A stretch of DNA of 39,649 nucleotides, taken from the NCBI GenBank assembly GCA_017859335.1, contig JAFMNH010000011.1, forward strand, positions 1 through 39,649. The letters are read 5' to 3'. Of this stretch, positions 9,001 to 17,992 are shown piece after piece. This DNA comes from Rhodothermales bacterium (lineage in GTDB: Bacteria > Bacteroidota > Rhodothermia > Rhodothermales > UBA10348). The notes below the pieces were generated by a model. It was not told where the DNA came from. It did not search any database and worked only from the letters and a program-made list of their open reading frames with translations. Position 1 is the first letter of the stretch, and the number at the start of each line of letters is the position of its first letter. The translations under genes were made by a program, and so were the position numbers.

Positions 9001-9915
9001 TCAGTTGGCTGCCAATCCTTTCTCCGGCCAAAGCCGGTCGATGATGGCCGCCCAGGGCAGACCAAGAAGCAGGATCTCGTACACGGACAGCGCAAAGAGG
9101 ATGTCCATCGTGACCCAGATACCCATGTGCAGCCCGAATACGGCCCACATGGCGACGTAGCGTGTCCCGCGATACCAGACCAGCCAGGCCAGCGCTTCCG
9201 TTATCAGCCCGAAGGCCAGAAAAGCCGTGGCTATCCACCAATGATCGAGGGCCAGTTGCTGTACCCAGTTCAGCTCGACGGACCCGGATCGCGCCACTTC
9301 ATCGACGGCCTTCTCGTTGATCCACATCCACAGATGCCTCCCGTCCGCCCAGGCGAATCCGCGTGCAATCAGCTTCGAGGCGGCGGCTGACGTGTATCCG
9401 AGCCCGATGAAGAAGTAGGAGAACCCGATGGCGAATCGTCCTCCGGCCACGCGATCCTTGAACTGGAGTTCAGCCAAAGCAAATCCCATGAGCCCCATGC
9501 CGACCAGGTTCGAACTGTGGGGGATTTCTCCCAGGACAAACCGCGCAGCGTACTGCAGCATGAGCAGCAGCATCGCAGCCATGTAGGCCCACCGACCCAA
9601 GGGAATCCACCGGTCGATGCGCAGGAAGCCCAGGATGATGAGCCCTGTGATGGCCCACGCATTCCAGATGGGCAAGGCGTTGCCATGCATGAAGGAGATG
9701 TCGATGTAGCGGGCGAAGCCCAACTCCAGGACGATGTCCGAGATGCGAAGGGTATAGCGTCCCCAGTACCATGCCAACCATACGCTTGCACCTGCGATGA
9801 ACGCCTCGAACAGGCGTCGAAAGATGCGCTGGCCGCGGGAATCAGGGCGTTCAAACCCAAACAGGTGGTGCCAGAGACTGTCAAAAAAGTGCCACTGCCG
9901 CGACCGTGGTATCAT
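9001..9915 (-). CDS. HTTM-like polytopic membrane protein
   Basis: A 304-residue membrane protein with about seven hydrophobic helices, for example AFIAGASVWLAWYWGRY, WAITGLIILGFL, AAMLLLMLQYAARFVL, YFFIGLGYTSAAASKL and FALSVYEILLLGL. The layout, and a segment around SKLIARGFAWADGRHLWMW, recall HTTM proteins, the membrane domain shared with vitamin K-dependent gamma-carboxylase. This assignment is by pattern only. The long track ORF starts at 10266, but its first 117 residues are an out-of-frame reading of the neighbouring gene. The ATG at 9915 overlaps the TGA of the upstream gene in an ATGA arrangement, which indicates translational coupling. It probably acts together with that small partner. 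No substrate can be named. Confidence 0.8.
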   Translation of the reverse strand: MIPRSRQWHFFDSLWHHLFGFERPDSRGQRIFRRLFEAFIAGASVWLAWYWGRYTLRISDIVLELGFARYIDISFMHGNALPIWNAWAITGLIILGFLRIDRWIPLGRWAYMAAMLLLMLQYAARFVLGEIPHSSNLVGMGLMGFALAELQFKDRVAGGRFAIGFSYFFIGLGYTSAAASKLIARGFAWADGRHLWMWINEKAVDEVARSGSVELNWVQQLALDHWWIATAFLAFGLITEALAWLVWYRGTRYVAMWAVFGLHMGIWVTMDILFALSVYEILLLGLPWAAIIDRLWPEKGLAAN

Positions 9916-10406
9916 GGGCGCAGCTCCGGGTTGAGGTGCTTTGTGTCGGGCGGCAAGTCCGTGCCCACCACGACGTACGGCATGGCAGTCATGGCAATGG
10001 AATCCTGCTCCGTAAGCCGCGCCTGAACGCGGTAAACCATCAGGCGAAGGGGTTCCTTGGGCGGGTCGGCCAGAAGCATGAGGGACAAGGCGGCCACTCG
10101 GTCCTGATTCCAGATCGCGGTCTTCGACACGAAATTGGCCAGATCGATCGGATCCACACCGCCGCTGCGTACCCCGTAGGGCTGACCCGGCACATCTGCC
10201 AGGGGAAGGGCGTTCCACGACAGGGAGTCTTCGGGCTGAACCTCCCGAACAATGGCGCGGGACCATGGATTGCCAGCCTGAGAAAACATCGGGTAGATGG
10301 AAAAAGGCCAGAACTCACCCAGATTGATCGCCACGGTCAAGGCATACACGATCAGAACGCCCAGGAGGGTCGTTCGCGCGTTATTCGTATGTGGATTGAG
10401 GCTCAT
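9912..10406 (-). CDS. Membrane-anchored partner of the HTTM-like protein
   Basis: A 164-residue protein when started at the ATG at 10406 (SLNPHTNNARTT); the track version from 10445 adds 13 residues of doubtful value. One hydrophobic helix, TTLLGVLIVYALTVAINL, is followed by an aromatic motif (FWPFSIYPMFSQ) and a domain of about 120 residues predicted to lie outside the membrane. A short aromatic YPMFS-type motif after the helix appears in small proteins that accompany HTTM genes, as far as I recall. Its stop codon overlaps the start of the HTTM-like gene by four bases. The promoter should lie in the divergent spacer before 10467, but I could not identify it. The function is unknown. Confidence 0.75.
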   Translation of the reverse strand: MSLNPHTNNARTTLLGVLIVYALTVAINLGEFWPFSIYPMFSQAGNPWSRAIVREVQPEDSLSWNALPLADVPGQPYGVRSGGVDPIDLANFVSKTAIWNQDRVAALSLMLLADPPKEPLRLMVYRVQARLTEQDSIAMTAMPYVVVGTDLPPDTKHLNPELRP

Positions 10407-10466
10407 TGACGACCGACATTGTACCTTTCGTGGCTTTGGACGCATGAATCGTGCCGATCATGCCGG

Positions 10467-11558
10467 ATGGTTCTGCCGACAAGGTACCTCTCAGGTGGGC
10501 GGGAATCCGATCCCTACCCGAGTGATGAACCACGGATTGCAGATTTTTTCTTGAGCCGATTGCACCACATCCGATCCCGTGCTGAAGCGCTAGCCGCCAC
10601 CCCGCTTGCGCGGCGGCTCATGCAGGGGGGACGCTACCTGGCTGCAGCCGGCGTGATGGGATACCTGATCTATTCGCTCTCGGGCTTGGGGTGGGGCAAC
10701 CTGATGGAGGAAATGCCCCGGACACCATGGTTCTATGTGCTCGTCGTGGCCATGTATTTCCTGTTGCCCCTGTTCGAGACCGTCGCCTACCGCTTCTTCA
10801 TTCCCGCGCGGCGCAGGGCCCTCCTGAGTGTCTTCATCCGGAAGAAGGTCCTCAATATGGATCTGATGGGCTACTCGGGAGAGGTGTTCTTCCTGTTCTG
10901 GGTCAAGGAGAAGCTGGGCATTGCCCGCTCGAGGATGCTGCGGGTGATGATCGATATGGGTATTACCTCATCCATGGGTGGTTTTACGGCAAGTGGACTA
11001 CTCCTGGCGCTGCTGCTTTTCCTTGACGTACTGCCGCTTGATCTACTGATTGGCGATACGGACCGGACCCTGGTACTGGGAGGACTCCTGGTGGGCATGG
11101 TCATCATCGTGGCAGGCTATCAGTTTCGGCATACCATCTTCAAGCTGCCTGGCACCACGATCCTCGCTCTCTACGCGGCCCACGTGGCGCGTTTCATGAT
11201 CAACTACGTCCTCCAGATCCTGCAGTGGTGGGTAGTACTTCCCGATGTGTCCTTCATCGTCTGGGGCACGATGCTCGCCATCTGGACGGTTACCAATCGT
11301 CTGCCGTTCATCGTGACGCGGGATCTGGTGGCCATCGCCCTGATACTCGAACTGCCCGGCAATCTCCTCGGAGGCGTGGAAACGGCCATTGCGTCCATGC
11401 TCCTGACGCGCGTGGCCGCCGACCGGCTCTTGGGTTTCAGCCTGTTCCTCCCCCTGTCCCTGTTCACCGGCTCACGCAATGCGCGCGCCGATGGCTTGAA
11501 AACAGCGCTGCAGGCAGAGACGGAGGGAGCCCGAACCCCTGGAGAAGACGATGGCTGA
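10467..11558 (+). CDS. Flippase-like integral membrane protein (LPG synthase TM-type)
   Basis: A polytopic membrane protein with at least seven hydrophobic segments, including YLAAAGVMGYLIYSLSGLGW, FYVLVVAMYFLLPLFETVAY, GLLLALLLFLDVLPL and LVLGGLLVGMVIIVAGYQF. The opening helix with a GLGW segment and the following PWFYVLVVAMYFLLPL resemble the lysylphosphatidylglycerol synthase/UPF0104 membrane family, some of which move lipid-linked molecules. The start is uncertain. I used the first ATG (10467); a TTG at 10551 and the ATG at 10620 are alternatives, and the track begins at a TTG at 10419. Its stop overlaps the next gene by eight bases (ATGGCTGA), so it is co-translated with the GT4 enzyme. 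A role in glycolipid handling is an inference from this context. Confidence 0.7.
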   Translation: MVLPTRYLSGGRESDPYPSDEPRIADFFLSRLHHIRSRAEALAATPLARRLMQGGRYLAAAGVMGYLIYSLSGLGWGNLMEEMPRTPWFYVLVVAMYFLLPLFETVAYRFFIPARRRALLSVFIRKKVLNMDLMGYSGEVFFLFWVKEKLGIARSRMLRVMIDMGITSSMGGFTASGLLLALLLFLDVLPLDLLIGDTDRTLVLGGLLVGMVIIVAGYQFRHTIFKLPGTTILALYAAHVARFMINYVLQILQWWVVLPDVSFIVWGTMLAIWTVTNRLPFIVTRDLVAIALILELPGNLLGGVETAIASMLLTRVAADRLLGFSLFLPLSLFTGSRNARADGLKTALQAETEGARTPGEDDG

Positions 11559-12708
11559 GCGAAGCAAACCGGAAAAACGGGTTGCCCTGTTCACGGGAGC
11601 CTACAATCATGTCGTGGACGGCGTTTCGCTGACCCTGAACCGGCTGGTAGCCTATCTGGAGGCAGAGGACATACCGGTACTGGTTTTTGCCCCGACTGTC
11701 GACGAGCCGGCCATTGCGCACGCCGGGACGCTGCAACCCGCTCCCTCCATTCCGATGTCGGGGCGTCCGGAGTACCGCGTCTCATTGGGATTGGGGCCCG
11801 ACGCGCTCGAAGCGCTCGACCGGTTCAAACCCACCATCATCCATATAGCCACGCCGGATCTGGTCGGGCTGGAGGCCCTCCTCTACGCGCGAGCCTGGGG
11901 CATTCCGGTCGTGGCCTCCTACCACACCCATTTCAGCTCCTACCTGGCCTACTACAACCTGGGATGGGCTGAACGTGCCATGTGGGCCTACCTTCGATGG
12001 TTCTACAGGCAATGCAAACAGATCTACGTACCCACGCGCTCGATGGCAGCCGTTCTGAGCGAGCAGGGCATATCGGAAGGCCTGCGTATCTGGCCGCGTG
12101 GTGTGGACATTGACCGCTTCAACCCCGAAAAGCGATCCATGTCATGGCGCAGGGACCTCGGATTTTCCGATGACGAGATCATCATCTCGTTCGTCTCCCG
12201 ATTGGTCGTTGAGAAAGGGCTGGACGTGTTCGCCCGTGTGGTCGGAGACCTGCAACAGGCCGGTCAACCCGTTCGGTGTCTGATCGTCGGCGACGGCCCG
12301 GCCCGAGACATGCTTCAGCAAGCCCTTCCCCGGGCTGTATTCCTGGGGCATCTAGCCGGAGACGAACTGGCTCGCGCCTATGCCAGCTCGGATATCTTCC
12401 TGTTTCCTTCAGAGACCGAGACGTTCGGTAATGTCACCCTCGAAGCCATGGCATCCGGGATTCCGACCGTATGCGCCGATGCCACCGGCAGTGCCTCTCT
12501 CGTACGGGACGGAGAGACAGGATATCTGGTGCCAGGAAAGGAAGCAGACCTTTTCACGAGTCGGGTGCTCACGCTGGTGCACGATGCGAGCGTGCGGCAC
12601 GGCATGGGTCTGGCGGCACGAAGAGAGGCCGAGACCTACAGCTGGCCGCTGATCCTTGGTCGCATCCATGCGTATTACGATAGCACTCTTGAAAGCGTGA
12701 GCGCCTGA
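11551..12708 (+). CDS. GT4-family glycosyltransferase
   Basis: A 385-residue GT-B fold enzyme. The N-terminal half has the acceptor-side pattern FTGAYNHVVDGVSLTLNRL and PVVASYHTHFSSYL, seen in GT4 enzymes such as PimB/MgtA-type mannosyl- and SQD2-type sulfoquinovosyl-transferases. The C-terminal half has the donor site: SRLVVEKGLDVF, IVGDGPAR and ETFGNVTLEAMASGIP with the conserved glutamate pair. There are no membrane helices. It overlaps the stop of the flippase-like gene by eight bases and is followed by a second GT4 gene 47 bases later, so a shared operon is likely. The HTHF segment is typical of lipid- or diacylglycerol-directed members, but the exact acceptor cannot be set from sequence reading alone. 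Confidence 0.9.
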   Translation: MAERSKPEKRVALFTGAYNHVVDGVSLTLNRLVAYLEAEDIPVLVFAPTVDEPAIAHAGTLQPAPSIPMSGRPEYRVSLGLGPDALEALDRFKPTIIHIATPDLVGLEALLYARAWGIPVVASYHTHFSSYLAYYNLGWAERAMWAYLRWFYRQCKQIYVPTRSMAAVLSEQGISEGLRIWPRGVDIDRFNPEKRSMSWRRDLGFSDDEIIISFVSRLVVEKGLDVFARVVGDLQQAGQPVRCLIVGDGPARDMLQQALPRAVFLGHLAGDELARAYASSDIFLFPSETETFGNVTLEAMASGIPTVCADATGSASLVRDGETGYLVPGKEADLFTSRVLTLVHDASVRHGMGLAARREAETYSWPLILGRIHAYYDSTLESVSA

Positions 12709-12755
12709 TATCCCGGCTCAGCGAGCTTTTTCCGTCATCCTTCACCCCGAGCATT

Positions 12756-13889
12756 GTGCGCCTGATCTTCGTCACCCACTCCTTCTCCCCTCCGGATCGT
12801 CCTCTGGCAAATGTAGGGGGCATGCAGCGGGTAGCGATGGAGCTTGATGCCGCCCTCGGTCGCCGCAGCCCGGAAGACCTCGCGTACGATATCATCAAAC
12901 TGGAGGCCAGCTGGAAATGGATCCACTGGCTGGTTGGACCCTTCCTGGCGCGAACCTACTGGACCTTGCGCCGACGCATCCGGCGTGGTGAGGTGGATGT
13001 GGTGCTGTTCTCGAGCATGGTCACGGCCAGTCTGGCTGTGCTTCTTCGTGCGGATCTCGACCGCCATGACGTTCGGGCGGCGGCCATCGTCCATGGCCAG
13101 GATGTTACGAAGCCCGTGGCGATGTACCAGCGGTTTGTACCGCGCGTTTTCGCCTCACTCGACCTCGTACTGCCGGTCAGCGGACCGACGGGGGAGGCCT
13201 GCAGGCTGCGCGGGCTCCCGGCCGAGAAGATCCGCGTGGTACATAACGGGGTGGCGCTTGAGCGCTTTCCCACGTTCCAACAAGCGGCAGGAGCCCGCGC
13301 ATCCCATCCTTTCCGCAGCGTACTCGCGCCCGAGAGCCTTTTGCTCTGCTCGGTTGGTCGACAGGTCAAACGAAAGGGGTTTGCATGGTTCATCGACCAG
13401 GTCATGCCGCATCTTCCGGACCATGTACACTACTGGCTTGGCGGGGACGGGCCAGAAGGACGGGCCATTCAAGAGGCCATCGACCGCAATGACCTCGGAG
13501 ACCGCGTTCGCCTGCTTGGACGACTCGGTGACCGGGAGCTGACCGAGATCTATCAAGCTGCTGATCTGTTCGTAATGCCCAATATCCCCGTCCAGGGGGA
13601 TATGGAGGGCTTCGGTATCGTAATGCTCGAGGCTGCCATGAATGGCCTTCCGACCGTAGCAGCCCGCCTCGAAGGTATTCGCGAGGTCATCACGGATGAC
13701 CAGAATGGTTTCTTTGTGGAGAGTGGCGATGTGGATGGATATGTACGCCGAATTACCACCCTCGACGGACAACGGGAGGCGCTGTCGCAGCTTTCGACAC
13801 GTGCACGAGAGCACGTCGCCCGGACCTTCGGCTGGGATGCCGTAGCTTCACACTACATCGACCACCTTTCAGAGCCCCACAGCTCCTGA
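12756..13889 (+). CDS. GT4-family glycosyltransferase (second copy)
   Basis: A 377-residue GT-B enzyme. The N-terminus (RLIFVTHSFSPPDRPLANVGGMQRVAMEL) is the acceptor-domain start with the usual glycine-rich loop. The donor domain shows SVGRQVKRKGFAWFI, WLGGDGPEG, LFVMPNIP and EGFGIVMLEAAMNGLP. It starts with GTG at 12756, which fits the family; no better start precedes it. It is not close to the preceding GT4 in its first half, so it probably uses another acceptor. It lies ten bases before the methyltransferase gene, within the same plus-strand run. Donor and product are unknown. Confidence 0.9.
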   Translation: MRLIFVTHSFSPPDRPLANVGGMQRVAMELDAALGRRSPEDLAYDIIKLEASWKWIHWLVGPFLARTYWTLRRRIRRGEVDVVLFSSMVTASLAVLLRADLDRHDVRAAAIVHGQDVTKPVAMYQRFVPRVFASLDLVLPVSGPTGEACRLRGLPAEKIRVVHNGVALERFPTFQQAAGARASHPFRSVLAPESLLLCSVGRQVKRKGFAWFIDQVMPHLPDHVHYWLGGDGPEGRAIQEAIDRNDLGDRVRLLGRLGDRELTEIYQAADLFVMPNIPVQGDMEGFGIVMLEAAMNGLPTVAARLEGIREVITDDQNGFFVESGDVDGYVRRITTLDGQREALSQLSTRAREHVARTFGWDAVASHYIDHLSEPHSS

Positions 13890-13898
13890 TTCCCCATC

Positions 13899-14708
13899 AT
13901 GTCCCTTCTACGACTCAAACATGCCGACACGAAGCGTATCCTGACCCTGGTTGGGGTGCTGATCCTTCTGTCGCTTGCGGCCATCTTGCTTTCCTCGATG
14001 TGGGCTCTGGGCGTAGCCACCGTGTTGGCCTTCACGGGCACGGCATTCCTGATTGCCCATTACCATCGTTCCACAGAAGAAGAGCTTATCCTGCAGGCGC
14101 AGGACCTTCAGGATCTGCAGTTCATACAGTCAGCCCTCACGCTGCCCAGGCCCCTACCCTACTTTACGCGCTGGTCCAGCTCTCCTGCCCTGGCCGCCCG
14201 CCTGATAGGCATCGTCCATCGGTACCGGCCCACGCAGATCGTGGAATTGGGTAGTGGCGTCAGCACCGTGGTCATGGCGGCAGCGGTCCGTAATGCGGGC
14301 AGCGGCCACGTCACCTCGCTGGACCACGACCCAGTCTATGCGGCCAAGACGCGTCACGAATTGGAAGAACAGGGTCTCTCGCAGTGGGCTACTGTTATCG
14401 ATGCGCCACTCGTTACCGTAGAAACGGCGCGTGGCCCCGCGCCATGGTATGACGTTTCAGGCATTGACGGCCTGCAGCAAATCGACCTCCTGATCGTGGA
14501 TGGTCCGCCGCGAAAGACCCACAAAGACGCCCGCTTACCCGCTTTCGAGATACTCGGGGACCGGTTGACGCCCGGTGCCCATGTCGTTTTGGACGATACG
14601 GCCCGCCGCGACGAGGCCGGCAGCGTGGATGCGTGGTCAAATGCCGCAGAAACGGTGGAGTCCGTACCGTCACGCAAGGGCATCTGCGTTGTCAGGATGC
14701 CTGGTTAA
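13899..14708 (+). CDS. Membrane-anchored class I SAM methyltransferase
   Basis: A 269-residue protein with a hairpin of two hydrophobic helices at residues 14-52 (LTLVGVLILLSLAAILLSS and WALGVATVLAFTGTAFLIAHY), then a Rossmann methyltransferase domain. Motif I is IVELGSGVST (about 113-122), an acidic residue follows in SLDHDP, and the motif after the central strands reads LLIVDGPPR. Aspartates in HVVLDDTARRDE may bind metal, as in catechol O-methyltransferase-like families. It is the last gene of the flippase/GT4 run, ten bases after the second GT4. The 3' end overlaps the convergent RND gene by 17 bases. Methylation of a surface lipid or glycan is an inference from the neighbours. Confidence 0.85.
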   Translation: MSLLRLKHADTKRILTLVGVLILLSLAAILLSSMWALGVATVLAFTGTAFLIAHYHRSTEEELILQAQDLQDLQFIQSALTLPRPLPYFTRWSSSPALAARLIGIVHRYRPTQIVELGSGVSTVVMAAAVRNAGSGHVTSLDHDPVYAAKTRHELEEQGLSQWATVIDAPLVTVETARGPAPWYDVSGIDGLQQIDLLIVDGPPRKTHKDARLPAFEILGDRLTPGAHVVLDDTARRDEAGSVDAWSNAAETVESVPSRKGICVVRMPG

Positions 14709-17214
14709 GCACGGTTTCTGCCGTGCCGGACGCACGCTCCTCCAACCACTGCAGGAGGGCCGGCAGAAAGAAGAGGGCGGCTGCCAGTGTGGCACCGATC
14801 CCCATGACGGCCAGCTCTCCAATGGACTGCAGCCCTGGATGAAAACTGAGTAGCAACCCGGCAAAGCCGATCATGGTTGTCAGACTACCCATGGCCACGT
14901 GTTCGCCCGTAGAGCGCAGCACACGACGGATGGATCCTTTTCCTTCCTCCCGGTAGCGATGGACGAGATGCACACCGGCATCGTTTCCGATGCCCAGTAC
15001 GGCAGGCAGTACGATCAGGTTGTAGAAGTTGAGTGCGGCTCCGAAGAGTTCCACGAGAAGCAGCATCCAGAGCACACCGATGATGAGGGGCAAGAGGGCC
15101 AGCAAGGTCCAGCGCAGCGTCGTGAAATTGAGGTACATGAGCGCGGCCACGATCAGGAGGGTTGCCAAGACCATCCAGGGCGCCTCCGAGCGCATGAGTT
15201 TGAGCATGTCAGCCGCAACAAGAGCGGTGGAACCAGCGTGATGTATGGTCCCGTCCGCCGTTTCAATGGTGCCTACATCATCTGAAAACGCCATCGACTG
15301 CCGGCCATCCGACAGGCTGTTGAGGGGGTATATGATGACGAAATTGCCCAACTCACCCTGCTTGGAGGTGAACTGCTTGCGCAGGAATGCAGGCACCTCT
15401 TCAAAGCGCAGCGCTCGATCGGTCTGAGCAGCCTCCCGAAGGCGCTCCATATCTGCAGAGTCGTCCTCGCGAAGGTATTTGTCATCGAGCAGCGCACGGA
15501 TCGAGGCCAGACGAGCGAGTCGCTGCGCCTGTGCTGCTGGCGTCATCGGGAAACGGTCCTGCAGGGACTCGACCCGGCTGATGGTTGGACTCAGGGAATC
15601 ACTTTCGATCGTGCGGTTGAGTGCATCCGTGACGGGCTCGATGTCCGCTTGCGAATCCACGACCACATAAGCGGGATTACGCCGTCGACTGTCATTGAAC
15701 ACCCGGCGCACGATGCTGCGTCGCGCTTCGTACTCCTCGTAGGTGGGCTCGAGTTCTCCGAAACGGTACTCGAATCCCACTCGTGGCAGGAATACCAAGG
15801 CAGCCATGACGGCCAGGATGCTGAGACCGAGGATGGGACGGGCCGTCGGGAATGGTTTCGATGACGTGCGGACCTGTTCAGCGGCGGCCCCCGCCTCCAG
15901 ATTCAGCAGCCCGAATCGTTCGAAGACGGACAGCAGCGCCGGCATCACAATGAGCATGGCTACCAGGGCGAACAGGATCCCGAATCCGGCAATGAACCCG
16001 AATTGGCTGAACCCTCGAAAATCAGCCACGACGAGAACGAATAGGGCCATGGCGGTTGTCAACGCGCCAATCGTTATCGCCTGTCCCGTACTTGAAAACG
16101 TGACGTCGGCCGCATCCATGACGGATCGGCCACCAGCACGTTCTTCCGAATAACGCGCATAGAAATGTATGCCGTAGTCAATTCCCAGCCCGAAAAGGAC
16201 GAGGCCAAGGGTAGAGGTCATTAGATTCAGGCTGCCGTAGGCCAGGGCTGCCAAGCCGAATGTCCAGGACAGGCTCATGAGCAGGGGCACACCGATGATC
16301 AGGGCCAAAGCAGGCACGCGGGCCAGCTCTACGAGAAGGACCGATGGCTTGAATGTCCACCCCACCCGGGCCGTATAGGACTTGTAGAGGAAGTAGGCCA
16401 GCACGAACAAGAGCACGGCTGCTACACCCGATCCGAAGGAGTTCAGAACGTCCTTTTGGATGGTCGTGATCTCGATCATTTGCCGGTAGAGCCTGCCCGC
16501 TGTGGTCACGGTCATGTGCGGGTGGAAGGCTGCCGGATCCAGTGCAGCCACGGCCCGATCCATGCCGGCATAGGCGTGCTGGATGAACGAGATATCCGAT
16601 GAGGCCTCGGTCGGAAAAAAGCGCACGACCATGGTCAGGCTGTCATCCGAGATGGGATATTCCTTGGAGACGATTTCGTTGTAGATGGCTGCCAATTCCT
16701 GCCCAACCGAATCCGGCTCTGTCTCCTCGTCCTCGAGGTCGAAAAACATGGGATTGGCCTCAAGACGCGCCTCCACGATCTTTTCCTCCAGCCACTCTTC
16801 CAACAAGTCCAGCTCAGCGGGCGTAGCGAAGTAAAGCGCATTTTGTTTGAGGAACGCTGTTTCCTTCCGGTATTCAACACGCTGGAAGACCTTGCCCCCA
16901 CCTTCGGCATTCTCCAGCGCCAGGATCTGCGGAATGAGCGCTTCGGCGAATGCCTTGTTGGCCTCGAAGGAGGGACTCTCGATGGCTACGGCGGCCGAGC
17001 TTTCTCCCCCAACAGTCTCCCTCAATCGCTCGAGGGCCTGCACGCTCGGGTACTCCGGCGGAATCAGGTTGGCAAGATCCGTGTCAATACGCAGGGTGGC
17101 GGCCTGACGCACACCAAGGGCAGAGAGCATGGCTGCGACAAGCAGCACCCAGAGCGCATGACGCACAACCCCACGCACCAGGGGTCTGAGTCGCTCGAAA
17201 AGGGAAGGCATCAT
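14692..17214 (-). CDS. MMPL/RND-superfamily exporter
   Basis: A protein of about 840 residues with the duplicated RND layout: one helix near the N-terminus (HALWVLLVAAMLSAL), a large periplasmic domain, a block of five or six helices (FGSGVAAVLLFVLAYFL, LIIGVPLLMSLSWTFGLAAL), then a second periplasmic domain and a second helix block (LLIVAALMYLNF, LLALLPLIIGVLWMLL). Motifs such as GLGIDYGIHFYARYSEE and GIGNDAGVHLVHRYREE are typical of MMPL/HpnN-like lipid exporters; the aspartates there fit the proton relay. I chose the ATG at 17214 (a second ATG follows directly) over the track start at 17262. It stands alone on its strand, but its end interleaves with the glycan cluster. Lipid export is an inference. 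Confidence 0.9.
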   Translation of the reverse strand: MMPSLFERLRPLVRGVVRHALWVLLVAAMLSALGVRQAATLRIDTDLANLIPPEYPSVQALERLRETVGGESSAAVAIESPSFEANKAFAEALIPQILALENAEGGGKVFQRVEYRKETAFLKQNALYFATPAELDLLEEWLEEKIVEARLEANPMFFDLEDEETEPDSVGQELAAIYNEIVSKEYPISDDSLTMVVRFFPTEASSDISFIQHAYAGMDRAVAALDPAAFHPHMTVTTAGRLYRQMIEITTIQKDVLNSFGSGVAAVLLFVLAYFLYKSYTARVGWTFKPSVLLVELARVPALALIIGVPLLMSLSWTFGLAALAYGSLNLMTSTLGLVLFGLGIDYGIHFYARYSEERAGGRSVMDAADVTFSSTGQAITIGALTTAMALFVLVVADFRGFSQFGFIAGFGILFALVAMLIVMPALLSVFERFGLLNLEAGAAAEQVRTSSKPFPTARPILGLSILAVMAALVFLPRVGFEYRFGELEPTYEEYEARRSIVRRVFNDSRRRNPAYVVVDSQADIEPVTDALNRTIESDSLSPTISRVESLQDRFPMTPAAQAQRLARLASIRALLDDKYLREDDSADMERLREAAQTDRALRFEEVPAFLRKQFTSKQGELGNFVIIYPLNSLSDGRQSMAFSDDVGTIETADGTIHHAGSTALVAADMLKLMRSEAPWMVLATLLIVAALMYLNFTTLRWTLLALLPLIIGVLWMLLLVELFGAALNFYNLIVLPAVLGIGNDAGVHLVHRYREEGKGSIRRVLRSTGEHVAMGSLTTMIGFAGLLLSFHPGLQSIGELAVMGIGATLAAALFFLPALLQWLEERASGTAETVLNQAS

Positions 17215-17518
17215 GCAGGTCTGGCGGCAAGAACTGGGGGGAGAAGGAGCGTCTTCGAACACGAGAAAGACACGGAAGGTCCACCCTCGTTCATCAGGAT
17301 GTCTTTACTGCTTTTCTTCAACGGAAACCCCACGCTTCGTACATTCCTGCGCGGAAAGGGTTGATGATAGACAGGTACGCGTGCCAGTGTGCCCCTGCCT
17401 GTCATCAGACCCTTGACCACAGCCCAGCTTTCTATCCACCAGGACGCGCCCCCCGTGGCCTGCGGCGAACCACCCTGCCCTGCGGCTTCCCGGCCGTCAG
17501 CGAACAACCTGCCCCGGC
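17215..17518. other. Divergent intergenic region, RND exporter and maoC-type gene
   Basis: A 304-base spacer between divergent genes. No convincing promoter pair, operator or small gene was found. A minus-strand ORF of 98 codons (17211-17507) crosses it but looks non-coding. Promoters for both neighbours are presumably here. Confidence 0.35.
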
Positions 17519-17950
17519 ATGAAGAGTAATCCCAATACGTACGACGCGCTCGAAGTAGGTCAGACCCACATCATCCACCGGACCATCACGGCCGAGGATG
17601 TGAAGACGTTTGCGGACGTGACAGGAGACGATAATCCGATCCATGTGGACGAGGAGGCCGCCGCGGAGACGCGTTTCGGGAAACCCATTGTTCACGGGGT
17701 GTTCCTGCTGGGCATCATATCGAAAGCACTGGGGCGGGATTTCCCCGGTCCTGGATGCGTGGCCGTCAACATCTCTGCCCGCTTCCTTCGCCCTGTTCCG
17801 GTTGGATCCGAGATTTCCGTCGAGGTCCGCGTGGCCGAGAAAATAGAGAAGCACCGTCACATCAAGATGAAGACCTATGTCTATCTCGGCAAAAAGATGT
17901 GCGTTGCGGGCGATGCTACCCTGGTTCCACCCGGAGAAGGCGCCGTCTAG
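17519..17950 (+). CDS. MaoC-family (R)-specific enoyl-CoA hydratase-like protein
   Basis: A 143-residue single hot-dog domain. The catalytic hydratase motif is clear: GDDNPIHVDEEAA, with Asp37 and His42 at the usual five-residue spacing of PhaJ-type hydratases. FGKPIVHGVFLLGIIS follows, the conserved segment that lines the substrate tunnel. Such enzymes hydrate trans-2-enoyl-CoA to (R)-3-hydroxyacyl-CoA. The length is normal for stand-alone members. ATG 17519 is the natural start. It is monocistronic here, and its stop lies 42 bases from the convergent M48 gene. Whether it serves fatty acid breakdown, lipid synthesis or polyhydroxyalkanoate supply cannot be told. Confidence 0.9.
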   Translation: MKSNPNTYDALEVGQTHIIHRTITAEDVKTFADVTGDDNPIHVDEEAAAETRFGKPIVHGVFLLGIISKALGRDFPGPGCVAVNISARFLRPVPVGSEISVEVRVAEKIEKHRHIKMKTYVYLGKKMCVAGDATLVPPGEGAV

Positions 17951-17992
17951 TCAGGATACGGCCTACTGACATGCCGGTCGGCCCGTGCTCTT

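Noticed and set aside
9916-10266. N-terminal extension of the HTTM-like ORF in the track
   Set aside because: These residues are an out-of-frame reading of the partner gene; the ATG at 9915 with ATGA overlap is the better start.
17211-17507. 98-codon minus-strand ORF before the RND exporter
   Set aside because: No recognisable motifs; it fills the divergent spacer and its composition does not look coding.
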